Origin: Enchytraeus crypticus | Lineage: Eukaryota > Annelida > Clitellata > Enchytraeida > Enchytraeidae | DNA length: 64,000 nt | Assembly: GCA_905160935.1 (NCBI GenBank) | Contig: CAJHZI010000424.1 | Coordinates: 290,001 to 354,000 of the forward strand | Direction: 5' to 3' | Shown here: positions 46,201-51,362 of the stretch, one piece after another | How the letters are laid out: each line of letters begins with the position of its first letter | Position numbering within the stretch: position 1 is the stretch's first letter | Made by a program: the position numbers and the translations under genes | Notes under the pieces: generated by a model | Seen by the model: only the letters and a program-made list of their open reading frames with translations | Told to the model about the DNA's origin: nothing | The model's database searches: none

Positions 46201-46261
46201 ATACAGTGATAGCGAGGTTGATATGGACGACTGTAGAATTATGCCAAATCCACCCGCCTGA
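24814..46261 (+). CDS. PHM: Membrane-anchored PHM-like monooxygenase (15 exons, 698 aa)
   Basis: Exon lengths sum to 2097 bases in one frame, with GT/AG borders and matching phases throughout. PHM is the copper enzyme that hydroxylates C-terminal glycine of secretory peptides, the first step of alpha-amidation. Order: signal peptide (MLLHLMLMLNCICEI); first copper domain (DDEYICGSW, MMLYGCSEP, GWARY, IGGDTVLSYLVLQVHF); second copper domain (KVHTHRLG, GNWTLIGRSNPQWPQ, DEMCNLYMLY); a 166-residue Arg/Asn/Ser-rich linker exon; one transmembrane helix; a basic then acidic cytoplasmic tail. No PAL lyase domain is present. The CuM ligands (two His of HTH, Met of DEMCN) and the third CuH histidine (QVHF) are kept. 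The HHM motif of the CuH site reads VYM, and the substrate-contact Arg before VHTH is Lys. It may be a pseudoenzyme or have altered chemistry. Confidence 0.92.
25075..25210 (+). repeat. tRNA-derived sequence in PHM intron 1
   Basis: GGTTCGAAACC is a perfect B box inside a TTGGTTCGAAACCATTG stem-loop. An A-box-like TGTGTGGAGCGG lies about 70 bases upstream. It is followed by GTAAATTTCAGTCAAA, also present in the RTE 5' leader at 43216. Confidence 0.5.
25378..25715 (-). repeat. SINE-like family D
   Basis: Reading the minus strand: TGTGTCCGGGTCACAGAAGA, then ACCGTTAACTGCACGTGTCG and a GAGGAAGGTAACGG block. The end reads CTTGGACCTG...AACAGAACACTAG, then (AG)n (the CT tract at 25378-25440). The 3' end parallels the RTE end. 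Confidence 0.7.
25791..25845 (+). CDS. PHM: PHM exon 2
   Basis: Encodes DDEYICGSWSLPPDENYI, matching the first Cys strand of PHM (TYxC near the domain start). Confidence 0.85.
26195..26270 (+). repeat. SINE family A, 5'-truncated
   Basis: TCGCCCATCACTGACAACGC, then GAGTGAGGAAACTGACGTTA and the CAGCTTTACC tail. Confidence 0.75.
26380..26512 (-). repeat. Diverged SINE family A
   Basis: Reverse orientation; TTAACGTCAATATTATCTCC and GGCGACGGACCGGCTC correspond to the family 3' half. Strongly mutated. Confidence 0.5.
26690..27145 (+). mobile_element. RTE-like LINE 3' end with nested SINE
   Basis: Encodes SWTQKVTHEEVLGRDGTDRQ and the REVIGARMEGK block. It is interrupted at about 26885-27022 by a minus-strand SINE A, then resumes with PRLGML-like sequence and ends CCAGTGCACTAAGAGAGAG. 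Diverged, so older than the other copies. Confidence 0.82.
26885..27022 (-). repeat. SINE family A nested in LINE
   Basis: Complete-looking copy: GGTTAACATCAGTTTCC, then TCAGTGACGGGCGAGCC, GGATTTGAACCCCGCAC (B box) and the ccactggctcc 5' end. Confidence 0.8.
27201..27270 (+). CDS. PHM: PHM exon 3: altered CuH motif
   Basis: Encodes GGTSAVYMMLYGCSEPSQ. The family has xxHHMLLYGC here, so both His ligands are replaced by Val-Tyr while MLYGC is kept. About ten residues expected before the motif are also absent. Confidence 0.88.
27413..27588. mobile_element. Short TA-flanked MITE
   Basis: 176 bp. Terminal inverted repeats CACTGTGTTTTTATGACTGA and its partner continue into TACCCCAAATTG, with TA at both borders (Tc1/mariner-type target duplication). 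Its left 125 bp match the left end of the element at 28601, so it is an internal-deletion relative. Confidence 0.8.
27782..27905 (-). repeat. Retroposon 3' end, family B
   Basis: Reverse complement of the block at 4475-4615: GTTTAACGTCCGTTTCCTCA, then GTGTCAGGGACGTCCCC and the CAGACCAATCTGC segment. An (AAT)n-like tail lies at 27762-27785. Confidence 0.75.
28122..28210 (+). CDS. PHM: PHM exon 4
   Basis: Encodes WSECRQACSRETVPLFGWAR then YSNQHMSLPS, matching the ILYAWARNAPPTSLP block. Two Cys are kept for the domain disulfides. Confidence 0.88.
28336..28467 (+). repeat. SINE family A
   Basis: Includes GTCGGTAAGATACTCGACGA, a B-box region (CCGGGTTCAAATTC), GAGTGAGGAAACTGACGTTA and a CAGCTATTACCAGCTTT tail. 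Confidence 0.8.
28601..29439. mobile_element. Long foldback DNA transposon, TA target site
   Basis: 839 bp that is almost one palindrome. Arms of nearly 400 bp flank a centre of about 60 bp near 28990-29045, with TA on both sides. No transposase is encoded. The open frames on both strands mirror each other because of the palindrome. It lies in PHM intron 4. Confidence 0.85.
29775..29825 (+). repeat. Retroposon 3' tail, family C
   Basis: GATGTTGCCTTTTGACGAGG, then ATCGGACATTAACTTC and TTATTGATTGATTG. Diverged. Confidence 0.5.
29872..29949 (+). CDS. PHM: PHM exon 5: third CuH histidine
   Basis: Encodes TGYAIGGDTVLSYLVLQVHF, matching FRVGGETGSKYFVLQVHYG. The His of QVH is retained. Confidence 0.93.
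30560..31400 (-). mobile_element. Chimeric hairpin retroelement, copy 2
   Basis: Minus-strand counterpart of 5221-6050: RTE 3' end at 30570-30600, RT sequence back to 31126, a hairpin loop near 31143, an inverted RT arm to about 31275, then a linker and GGGAACGGACGTTAAGCC with (TTA)n. A 75-codon frame with the same non-consensus LLQGCET end occurs in both copies. Confidence 0.87.
31646..31703 (+). CDS. PHM: PHM exon 6
   Basis: Encodes TTTEDAEAGFKVTVTPM, parallel to the KDCSGVSLHLT strand. The Cys expected in KDCSG is absent. Identified mainly by position and phase. Confidence 0.75.
32195..32822. repeat. 22-bp minisatellite, about 28 copies
   Basis: Unit CTCATATATCACCTCCATAC plus AG. Blocks of ACCTCC and ACTTCC variants alternate in runs. 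It ends 55 bases before PHM exon 7. Confidence 0.96.
32878..32945 (+). CDS. PHM: PHM exon 7
   Basis: Encodes PKYTIGLFVTEPEKLNLPAG, the strand linking the two copper domains. It begins 58 bases after the end of the 22-bp minisatellite. Confidence 0.8.
33490..33600 (+). repeat. tRNA-like sequence
   Basis: TGGCTTAGTCTAATGGTTA resembles a tRNA 5' half. GTGGGTTCAAAGCCCAC makes a perfect T-arm about 70 bases later. The distance and poor acceptor pairing argue for a tRNA-derived repeat. Confidence 0.45.
33950..34200 (-). repeat. tRNA-Leu-like repeat with telomere-like edge
   Basis: On the minus strand, GTAGGCTGAGTGGTCTGGC resembles the 5' half of a class II tRNA. AAGTTCGATTGCCGC resembles a B box about 160 bases on. 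The far edge holds CTAACCCTATCCCTAACCCT. Confidence 0.4.
34203..34336 (+). repeat. SINE family A, near full length
   Basis: GAGCCAGTGGCGAGATCGGT (A-box region), GTGCGGGTTCAAATCCTGAG (B box), CTCGCCCGTCACTGATATCG and GAGGAAACTGACGTAACC. Confidence 0.82.
34495..34590 (+). repeat. Diverged SINE family A
   Basis: GGTTCAGATCCAGTGCCGGC, CCGCTACTAATATGCGCTCG and a degraded GTTAAAACGG tail, in the same order as the family. Confidence 0.4.
34662..34745 (+). CDS. PHM: PHM exon 8: CuM histidines
   Basis: Encodes AVHADVTCRFEESLPIHGFA then FKVHTHRL, matching DISCHYKNYPMHVFAYRVHTHHLG. Both CuM His are present; the Arg two residues before the first is Lys. Confidence 0.93.
34790..35045. repeat. CT-rich low-complexity tract
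   Basis: (TCTCTC)n with GTT/GAC interruptions starting about 45 bases after PHM exon 8. Open frames here are composition artefacts. Confidence 0.9.
35547..35626 (+). CDS. PHM: PHM exon 9
   Basis: Encodes QVVTGYLVNRRGNWTLIGRS then NPQWPQ, closely matching KVVSGYRVRNGQWTLIGRQS-PQLPQ. Among the strongest matches in the gene. Confidence 0.95.
35848..35882. repeat. (GAA)n microsatellite
   Basis: About eleven GAA units in PHM intron 9. A (GA)n tract of about 70 bp follows at 36198-36268. Confidence 0.95.
36358..36408 (+). CDS. PHM: PHM exon 10
   Basis: Encodes AYYPTANNLTISKGDYL, matching AFYPVGHPVDVSFGDLL. Confidence 0.9.
37366..37418 (+). CDS. PHM: PHM exon 11
   Basis: Encodes VTRCTYDTSTISRRLKI, matching AARCVFTGEGRTEATHI. 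The donor GG|gtaaga restores IG at the junction. Confidence 0.88.
37495..37655. repeat. 18-bp minisatellite
   Basis: Copies of TTATGTCACTATGGTTAT with variants in PHM intron 11. A few stray units occur at 38075-38130. Confidence 0.8.
38205..39635. mobile_element. hAT-type non-autonomous transposon
   Basis: 1431 bp. Perfect 13-bp terminal inverted repeats (TAGAGATGGGAAT) and a perfect 8-bp target duplication GTTAAAAG at 38197-38204 and 39636-39643. Both ends carry subterminal arrays of CCGAACCCGAAC-type hexamers, a usual feature of hAT ends. No transposase frame. An RTE fragment lies inside. Confidence 0.9.
38583..38714 (+). mobile_element. RTE-like LINE fragment inside hAT element
   Basis: Encodes GMVAGSETGLQKIMDSLNDT, then KYEMKINIKETKVMRVSN, parallel to 44586-44705 but diverged. 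Truncated at both ends. Confidence 0.85.
39830..40056 (+). CDS. PHM: PHM exon 12: CuM methionine
   Basis: Encodes MRAEDEMCNLYMLYR, matching SSDEMCNLYIMYY, with the Met ligand and the Asn and Tyr substrate contacts intact. It then continues through YYSCKG and a Pro/Asn-rich segment into the linker. Confidence 0.94.
40080..40208 (+). repeat. 5S rRNA-derived SINE, diverged
   Basis: GCGCGTCAATTGAACGAAGT through GTTAGTAAATTGTGGACG, then GTGTTGACAGTTTTGAATG. It aligns along its whole length with 59350-59475. It starts about 20 bases after the donor of PHM exon 12 and ends at a (TA)n tract. Confidence 0.65.
40630..40720 (+). repeat. 5S rRNA-derived sequence
   Basis: AGTAAGCAACTTCGGGTTGA, then GGTTAGTACTTGGATGGGCG, closely matches the 5S internal control region (A box and C box). 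The 5' half of 5S is missing and the 3' end diverges, so it is a SINE or pseudogene and not a working gene. Confidence 0.75.
41170..41670 (+). CDS. PHM: PHM exon 13: disordered linker
   Basis: 166 codons rich in Arg, Asn, Ser, Gly and Tyr (e.g. NPSNGYYPSIRGSGRLGENP), with no recognised domain. Phase matches both neighbours. It takes the place that the PAL domain occupies in bifunctional PAM. Confidence 0.85.
41790..42215. repeat. 29-bp minisatellite
   Basis: About fourteen copies of ACATTAAATAGTTACACCTG plus TTGTGTCTC in PHM intron 13. Confidence 0.93.
42755..42949 (+). CDS. PHM: PHM exon 14: transmembrane helix
   Basis: A Ser/Pro/Thr-rich stalk, then a hydrophobic span (SFIIMSILVVPLLVILCVTI) stopped by LRIRRS. 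It resembles the PAM membrane anchor in layout. Confidence 0.9.
43010..45330 (+). mobile_element. RTE-like LINE, longest copy
   Basis: APE endonuclease: TWNVRTM, SEVRW and MGDWNAVV motifs spread over 43435-44130 in broken frames. The central connector and RT N-terminus are deleted near 44205. RT then runs 44206-45080: FVCFLDFEKAFDRI, GRGVRQGCSISPLLFNIYAE, DVRFADDQGMV. The C-terminus is 45040-45305 with KRGRGRPRLGMLDDL (AT-hook-like) and WTCQ-stop. It ends CAGTGCACTAAGAGAGAG. It has at least four frame breaks besides the deletion. Connector-like sequence (KPWITNEMLDKLDERRKW) lies upstream of the endonuclease at 43020-43160. Sits in PHM intron 14. Confidence 0.9.
46005..46261 (+). CDS. PHM: PHM exon 15: cytoplasmic tail
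   Basis: Begins KIRWLLMNRRHGSG, then a KKRRHHGVDKGLGRLLG basic stretch and an acidic YSDSEVDMDD segment before the stop. The last codons, including TGA, are shared with the first unit of the 25-bp minisatellite that follows. Confidence 0.88.
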
Positions 46262-46705
46262 ATGAATGTAGAATACATCCATCTGAATGAATGTAGAATA
46301 CATCCATCTGAATGAATGTAGAATACATCCATCTGAATGAATGTAGAATACATCCGTCTGAATGAATGTAGAATACATTCGTCTGAATGAATGTAGAATA
46401 CATCCGTCTGAATGAATGTAGAATACATCCATCTGAATGAATGAATGTAGAATACATTCGTCTGAATGAATGTAGAATACATCCATCTGAATGAATGAAT
46501 GTAGAATACATTCCTCTGAATGAATGTAGAATATATCCATCTGAATGAATGTAGAATACATCCGTCTGAATGAATGTAGAATACATCCATCTGAATGAAT
46601 GTAGAATACATCCATCTGAATGAATGTAGAATATATCCATCTGAATGAATGTAGAAAACATCCATCTGAATGAATGTAGAATACATCCGCCTGAATGAAT
46701 GCAAT
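46257..46705. repeat. 25-bp minisatellite at the PHM stop codon
   Basis: About eighteen copies of TGAATGAATGTAGAATACAT plus CCATC, with CCGTC/TTCGTC variants and two units carrying an extra GAAT. It supplies the TGA stop and the proximal 3' UTR of PHM. Minus-strand open frames are period artefacts. Confidence 0.95.
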
Positions 46706-46814
46706 TCTGTATATATTGTAAATATTACAAACAGTCATCAGCAAATATTTTGCTATAATACTATTTAACTATTTTACTCATATTATTATATTTATCGTAT
46801 TCCTCTGTGTATAA

Positions 46815-47045
46815 ATTTGTACACATGAGAGCGGATCAATCAGTAACTGCACGAGTCTCGTAAAAGGCGAGTAACGTATTACTGCAGATGTCCAGTAAGT
46901 CATAGGAAAACTGCCTTCGAAAAATGATTTCATACTCAGGCTTTTATTTAAGTAAGGTTTATGCAAAGCCTTTGAGAAGGCTTCCATTTGTTAGCCTATC
47001 GAGTGCTCTTTACTGAGCTCGGCTGCAGACAAGACAAATAAATCA
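46815..47045 (+). repeat. SINE-like family D
   Basis: TCAGTAACTGCACGAGTCTC, then GTAAAAGGCGAGTAACG and later CTATCGAGTGCTCTTTACTG, in the same order as 15160-15460 and 55800-56075. Contains a candidate AATAAA at 47037-47042 for PHM. Confidence 0.5.
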
Positions 47046-47049
47046 ATGC

Positions 47050-47940
47050 TATAGACCGTCTATTTTCTAAAGCCCATTACTTCGCATATACGTGTGCAAT
47101 ACTGTACATATTGATATAATTGTATTTGTACTTGTGTATTAAATTGGACAGACCGTGAGTACTATAACAACTGTGCTTTATTAATCCTATTTTGGAAGCA
47201 ATTACTTCATCACTCACAGTGAATGAGTCAATAGAAATGTAGCACCAATGTCTTGTTTAATACTAGTTTTTATCTAGACCTAATAAAATAATTATTTATA
47301 TTGTCAATGAACTCGTGTTGTGTTTGCTTTTATATACTGGTCATTATATAGGCTCATAATATATGTATACCAGTGAATGTCTTTTTGTTAGAGCTCAATT
47401 CTATCAACCACTGCAGAATTCTATTCGATCATCTTATTAAAAACAAGACGTTAATTCATATCTAAGTGTGGCTTGGGTAGAATTAAAACTTTCAAGAATA
47501 GATGCCAATTTTGAGCTCATCGAAACTTTTTTAACTTTAAAAGTACTAAAATTTAGTATTAAAATTTAATTAAACCTTTTATATTTCAGGTCATATTAAT
47601 CATTCTTTATGAATAAGACACTTACAGGCATTTCACCAGTATCTTTCTTCAGCTTTTATTTGGTTTACATTACGTATGCTCTTGCGATATCCATCTGCGG
47701 TTCAGATTGTTTTGCAATAAACAGATACATGTATATACATGCAGATAATTTATTGAACTAAATGAATCGCACATGTGTATTATAAACATGAAGGATAATA
47801 AATATTTACTAATTTTTCCTTTAATATTTACTTTTTTTAACTTATCATCTAATTAATCTTACACACTTTTATCTCAACATCTGGAATTATTAATTTTAAG
47901 AGATAAATTGGATACAATTATATATACCTTCAACAACATT
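47050..47940. other. Intergenic, nothing recognised
   Basis: AT-rich DNA between the PHM 3' flank and the first CR1/L2-like LINE. No exon or family motif seen. Confidence 0.4.
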
Positions 47941-48219
47941 TAAGAGTTATTAAATTTACCCTATTGTGGACGTTATCTTCGCTGTAGATTAGACTTTGAT
48001 CTATCGATAGTATAGTGTACTGAACTGATCCTTGCCCTCATTCACTCATATTGTACATCGATCGCACGCACACGTCTTGAATCGTTCCGCTTGACTTAAC
48101 ACTAGTGATACCTGTGTATATTGCCTACTCTATATCTGTGATCACCTGCCGTGTGTGCCGTCTACCACCTTATGCTACACTTAATACTCTCCTATTATAA
48201 AATAAGTAATGAATAAGTA

Positions 48220-48987
48220 ATGCCCCCAAAGCCAAAGAAGAGTGATGAATCAACAGACTCTAGCAGATCCCTGGGTGAGCAATTCATGGAAGCATTGAGA
48301 CAAGATGATATTATGGAAGCTTTCTGCAAAACCATCACTCCTAGCTTGCAATTGATTGTGCAGGAGATTGTTACCAGCAGCATTAAACAAGTTTTGGACG
48401 ACAATCGAGCTATGAAGTCCAAAATTAAGGAAATAACAGAAGAAAACGAAAAGATTAAGTCCAGACTGAACTTAATGGAAGATAAACTGAAGGAAATGGA
48501 TCGTGAGAGAAAGTCAGCAAACGTGATAATCAGGGGTCTTCCTGAACAATCATTTTCAGAGTCTGCTTCGATGCAGGAGAACGGGGACAGCAACTCTCGA
48601 CATAGCTCCGTTCTATCGACAGTTATAGGACTACTTAATAATGACCTGAATCTACAAATTCAACCCCAGGATATTGTCACAGCATTCAGGATGAAAACGG
48701 GAAATGCTGATCGTACTCGTCCTGTACTTGTAAAGTTCAGCTCGATACAACTGCAAAACAAGGTGATGGCCTCAAAGAAAAAACTGCACACCTCGGGAAA
48801 GCAAATATATATCAACGAACATCTGACTCAGCGCTCAAATGAAATATTTTCTCAAGCTCGTTCCCTGGTAAAACAGAAAAAGATAGCGTCAACTTGGACC
48901 TTTAAAGGTCAAATCTTCATAAAGCAGAGCTCAGACGCGTTCTGTAGACCGATACTACTTAAGAGCAAAGAAAGTTTGCCTAGATAA
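48220..48987 (+). CDS. LINE A ORF1 protein, intact 255 aa
   Basis: Starts MPPKPKKSDESTDSSRSLGE. A charged coiled coil lies at about residues 60-95 (KSKIKEITEENEKIKSRLNL), followed by NVIIRGLPEQ and a C-terminal region with DIVTAFRMKTGNADRTRPVL. This is the usual ORF1 nucleic-acid chaperone layout of CR1/L2/Jockey-group LINEs. Its frame is uninterrupted, so the insertion is fairly young. Confidence 0.85.
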   Translation: MPPKPKKSDESTDSSRSLGEQFMEALRQDDIMEAFCKTITPSLQLIVQEIVTSSIKQVLDDNRAMKSKIKEITEENEKIKSRLNLMEDKLKEMDRERKSANVIIRGLPEQSFSESASMQENGDSNSRHSSVLSTVIGLLNNDLNLQIQPQDIVTAFRMKTGNADRTRPVLVKFSSIQLQNKVMASKKKLHTSGKQIYINEHLTQRSNEIFSQARSLVKQKKIASTWTFKGQIFIKQSSDAFCRPILLKSKESLPR

Positions 48988-49220
48988 GCCACTAATAATT
49001 TAATTTTTCTGGGTTTTTCTTATACATGTACATATCGATTGACATTATCTATTAAAAAATTGCGTCAAATAATAATATTTATAAATTTTAATTATGCTTC
49101 AGTCGAAACCAGAGTTTATCTATTAGCTCTACCAACAAATTAGATATTAATAAAATTGATGACTATATTGTTAATCTATGTGACTCAAGATATGTTACCC
49201 TGGATGAATGCAAGTCTTTT

Positions 49221-49934
49221 TTGCAATCTAATAACCTATGTAATTTTATGCATAAGTTTATCAGAAGTTTATCTAAAAATTATGATCATTTATGCACCTT
49301 AGTATCTCATTTAGACGCGCAATTTGTTGCTATTGGTCTTAGTGAAACTTGGTTGAAACCATTTAATTCTGATATTTTTGCTTTACCGGGCTATAATTTT
49401 GTATCTTGTTCTCGCCCCATCAAGCCAGGTGGAGGTGTTGGAATCTATGTCAATATGCATGAACAATTTAGCATCATTAATGATCTTACTATTATGAATG
49501 AAAATATTGAAAGTATTTTTATCGAAGTTGCAAAGAGGGATTTAAGGAAAAGTTCGATACTTATTGGTTGTATTTATCGACCCCCACAATCTGTTACAGT
49601 TAATTTTACTAATCAATTAACTGAATTTTTCAGACATAAATATTTTTCAAAGAAACAAGATAATATACTAATAATGGATGACTTTAATTTTAATCTCTTA
49701 GCTAATAGTTCCATTAATCCTCAATCCACTTTTCTTAATACAATGCTATCTCATGGTATGCTACCTGCAATCAACAAGCCGAACAGAGTTGCTAATACTT
49801 CTGCGACCTTAATTGACAATATTTTTACTAATGTTGATGTTAGCATCTGTAAATCTGAATACTTTATACTTTATGAAGATACAACAGACCATTATCCAAT
49901 AATTTTCAGCCACCTCAGTAAATTCTGTTTATAA
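49221..49934 (+). CDS. LINE A endonuclease part of ORF2
   Basis: APE-type endonuclease: LSETWLKPF (catalytic Glu), CSRPIKPGGGVGIYV, LIGCIYRPP, ILIMDDFNFNLL (family GDFN) and TTDHYPII (catalytic Asp/His). The expected Asn of the HxNxRS motif reads HKFIRS, so the site is damaged. The frame ends soon after the internal deletion. Confidence 0.85.
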   Translation: MQSNNLCNFMHKFIRSLSKNYDHLCTLVSHLDAQFVAIGLSETWLKPFNSDIFALPGYNFVSCSRPIKPGGGVGIYVNMHEQFSIINDLTIMNENIESIFIEVAKRDLRKSSILIGCIYRPPQSVTVNFTNQLTEFFRHKYFSKKQDNILIMDDFNFNLLANSSINPQSTFLNTMLSHGMLPAINKPNRVANTSATLIDNIFTNVDVSICKSEYFILYEDTTDHYPIIFSHLSKFCL

Positions 49935-50459
49935 ATTTCGACAAATTTCGGAATTTACTATACCATCGTTCAGAACTTTCTGTCGCGAAAAGTATATCGC
50001 AGTACAAGGCCCTAGATACTGGCTATCCCTTCCATCTAATTTACGATCATCTCGCTCCGTTAACTGTTTTAATATTAATCTTCGTCAGTACTTATTAAAT
50101 AATTATTAATGATAATGAACTTAAATGTATAATTATGCATACCTATTATCAAACGATCTATGTAAACAAACGGCTGGATGTAATTTGCTTATAAATAAAT
50201 CTAAATGCAACTAATAACTAGATTTTTCACATAAATTCGGTTTACTCCGTACGGATTAAATAAATATAATAGTAACACACTCTATATCAAGCTCAGACGC
50301 GGATATATAATATATTAATAAAATATTATAATAATATTTAAAAGGATATAAACAATCTGGACTTCGTACCCTCTCACCTGTATCTACGATTCTATATATG
50401 ATCACTCGTCATATTATAGTAAACACCCATGCTCATGTGTAGAGACTCATCCTGAGACA

Positions 50460-50535
<76 letters not shown>

Positions 50536-50539
50536 CATA

Positions 50540-51241
50540 ATGCCGCCCAAACAACGCTCAGTGGGTGAAGAGCTCGCCGAGGCGATCAGAAGTGGGGAAA
50601 TCTCAGAAGAATTGGGAAAAGTTATCGGCCCCATAGTGGCAGAGTCAGTCAAGACAATGTTTTCTGAGCTAGTAAACAACCTGCTTGAGGAAAACAAGAA
50701 ACTACTAATAAGATTAACAGTAGCTGAGGAGACAATCAGGCAACTAAAAACAACGCCGCCAATAGGTATCAGCATCCCTCCTCCCCTCCATGTTCCAGAA
50801 AGGTCACCAAAAAGCAGAAGCTGGGCCGAGATAGCTGATTCACCAAATCCAGCGATTTCTGCTCAACCTATAAAATCAAGTCAACAAGTAACTAGCGTAG
50901 GTGGTGCTAGCGGATTTAACCGCCAGGCGAGGCCCCAATCGATCACCTACACAGGGAAGAAAACCGACAGCAAAATCAAAGCTGTGCCCAAGAAACTATC
51001 AATATTTATGGGCAGACTCCAAATCGACACAACTGAGGACGATATGAAGGATTTGCTGAAGGATAACGGTATTCCTGATTCTGTCTGCAAAAAGCTGACT
51101 GGAAAGACTAGGGACGGGCGGGAGTACAAATCTTCGGCCTTCCTTATCTCAGTCGATGTTAAATACAAGTATCTTGTTTTTAACATGGACTTGTGGCCTG
51201 ACAACATCACGATCAGAGAATGGTGGTCCTCCAAACAATAG
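50540..51241 (+). CDS. LINE B ORF1 protein, intact 233 aa
   Basis: Starts MPPKQRSVGEELAEAIRSGE eight bases after the (CT)n tract. A short coiled coil (NNLLEENKKLLIRLTVAEET), a Pro/Ser-rich middle and a C-terminal KLSIFMGRLQIDTTEDDMKD segment follow. The latter is typical of the domain called RRM- or esterase-like in LINE ORF1s; I cannot tell which. Only the MPPK start is shared with LINE A ORF1. Confidence 0.8.
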   Translation: MPPKQRSVGEELAEAIRSGEISEELGKVIGPIVAESVKTMFSELVNNLLEENKKLLIRLTVAEETIRQLKTTPPIGISIPPPLHVPERSPKSRSWAEIADSPNPAISAQPIKSSQQVTSVGGASGFNRQARPQSITYTGKKTDSKIKAVPKKLSIFMGRLQIDTTEDDMKDLLKDNGIPDSVCKKLTGKTRDGREYKSSAFLISVDVKYKYLVFNMDLWPDNITIREWWSSKQ

Positions 51242-51362
51242 TCGACATTTCACTCTTTATAATGGCTTGTAATTTTAATGGTTTAATTAACGATGATTTT
51301 ATCAGTAACTCACATAGGCCTTTATTATAGGCCTTTATTCACCAGAGGACTCTAATAAACTA

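Larger units (their letters stand above)
47950..50270 (+). mobile_element. CR1/L2-like LINE A, RT deleted
   Basis: 5' leader, ORF1, an endonuclease-only ORF2 part, then a jump near 49920 to the extreme C-terminus of ORF2 (VQGPRYWLSLPSNLRSSRSV region) and a 3' UTR ending in a GTTTACTCCGTACGGATTAA hairpin with a short TAAA-type tail. About 2 kb of RT is missing, so the copy cannot be autonomous. Confidence 0.85.

Noticed and set aside
46096-46744. Long minus-strand open frames of about 200 codons in three frames (FIQMDVFYIHSDG-type repeats)
   Set aside because: They are produced by the 25-bp minisatellite after the PHM stop codon; all three frames are open, the period cycles frames and no start or splice context exists.
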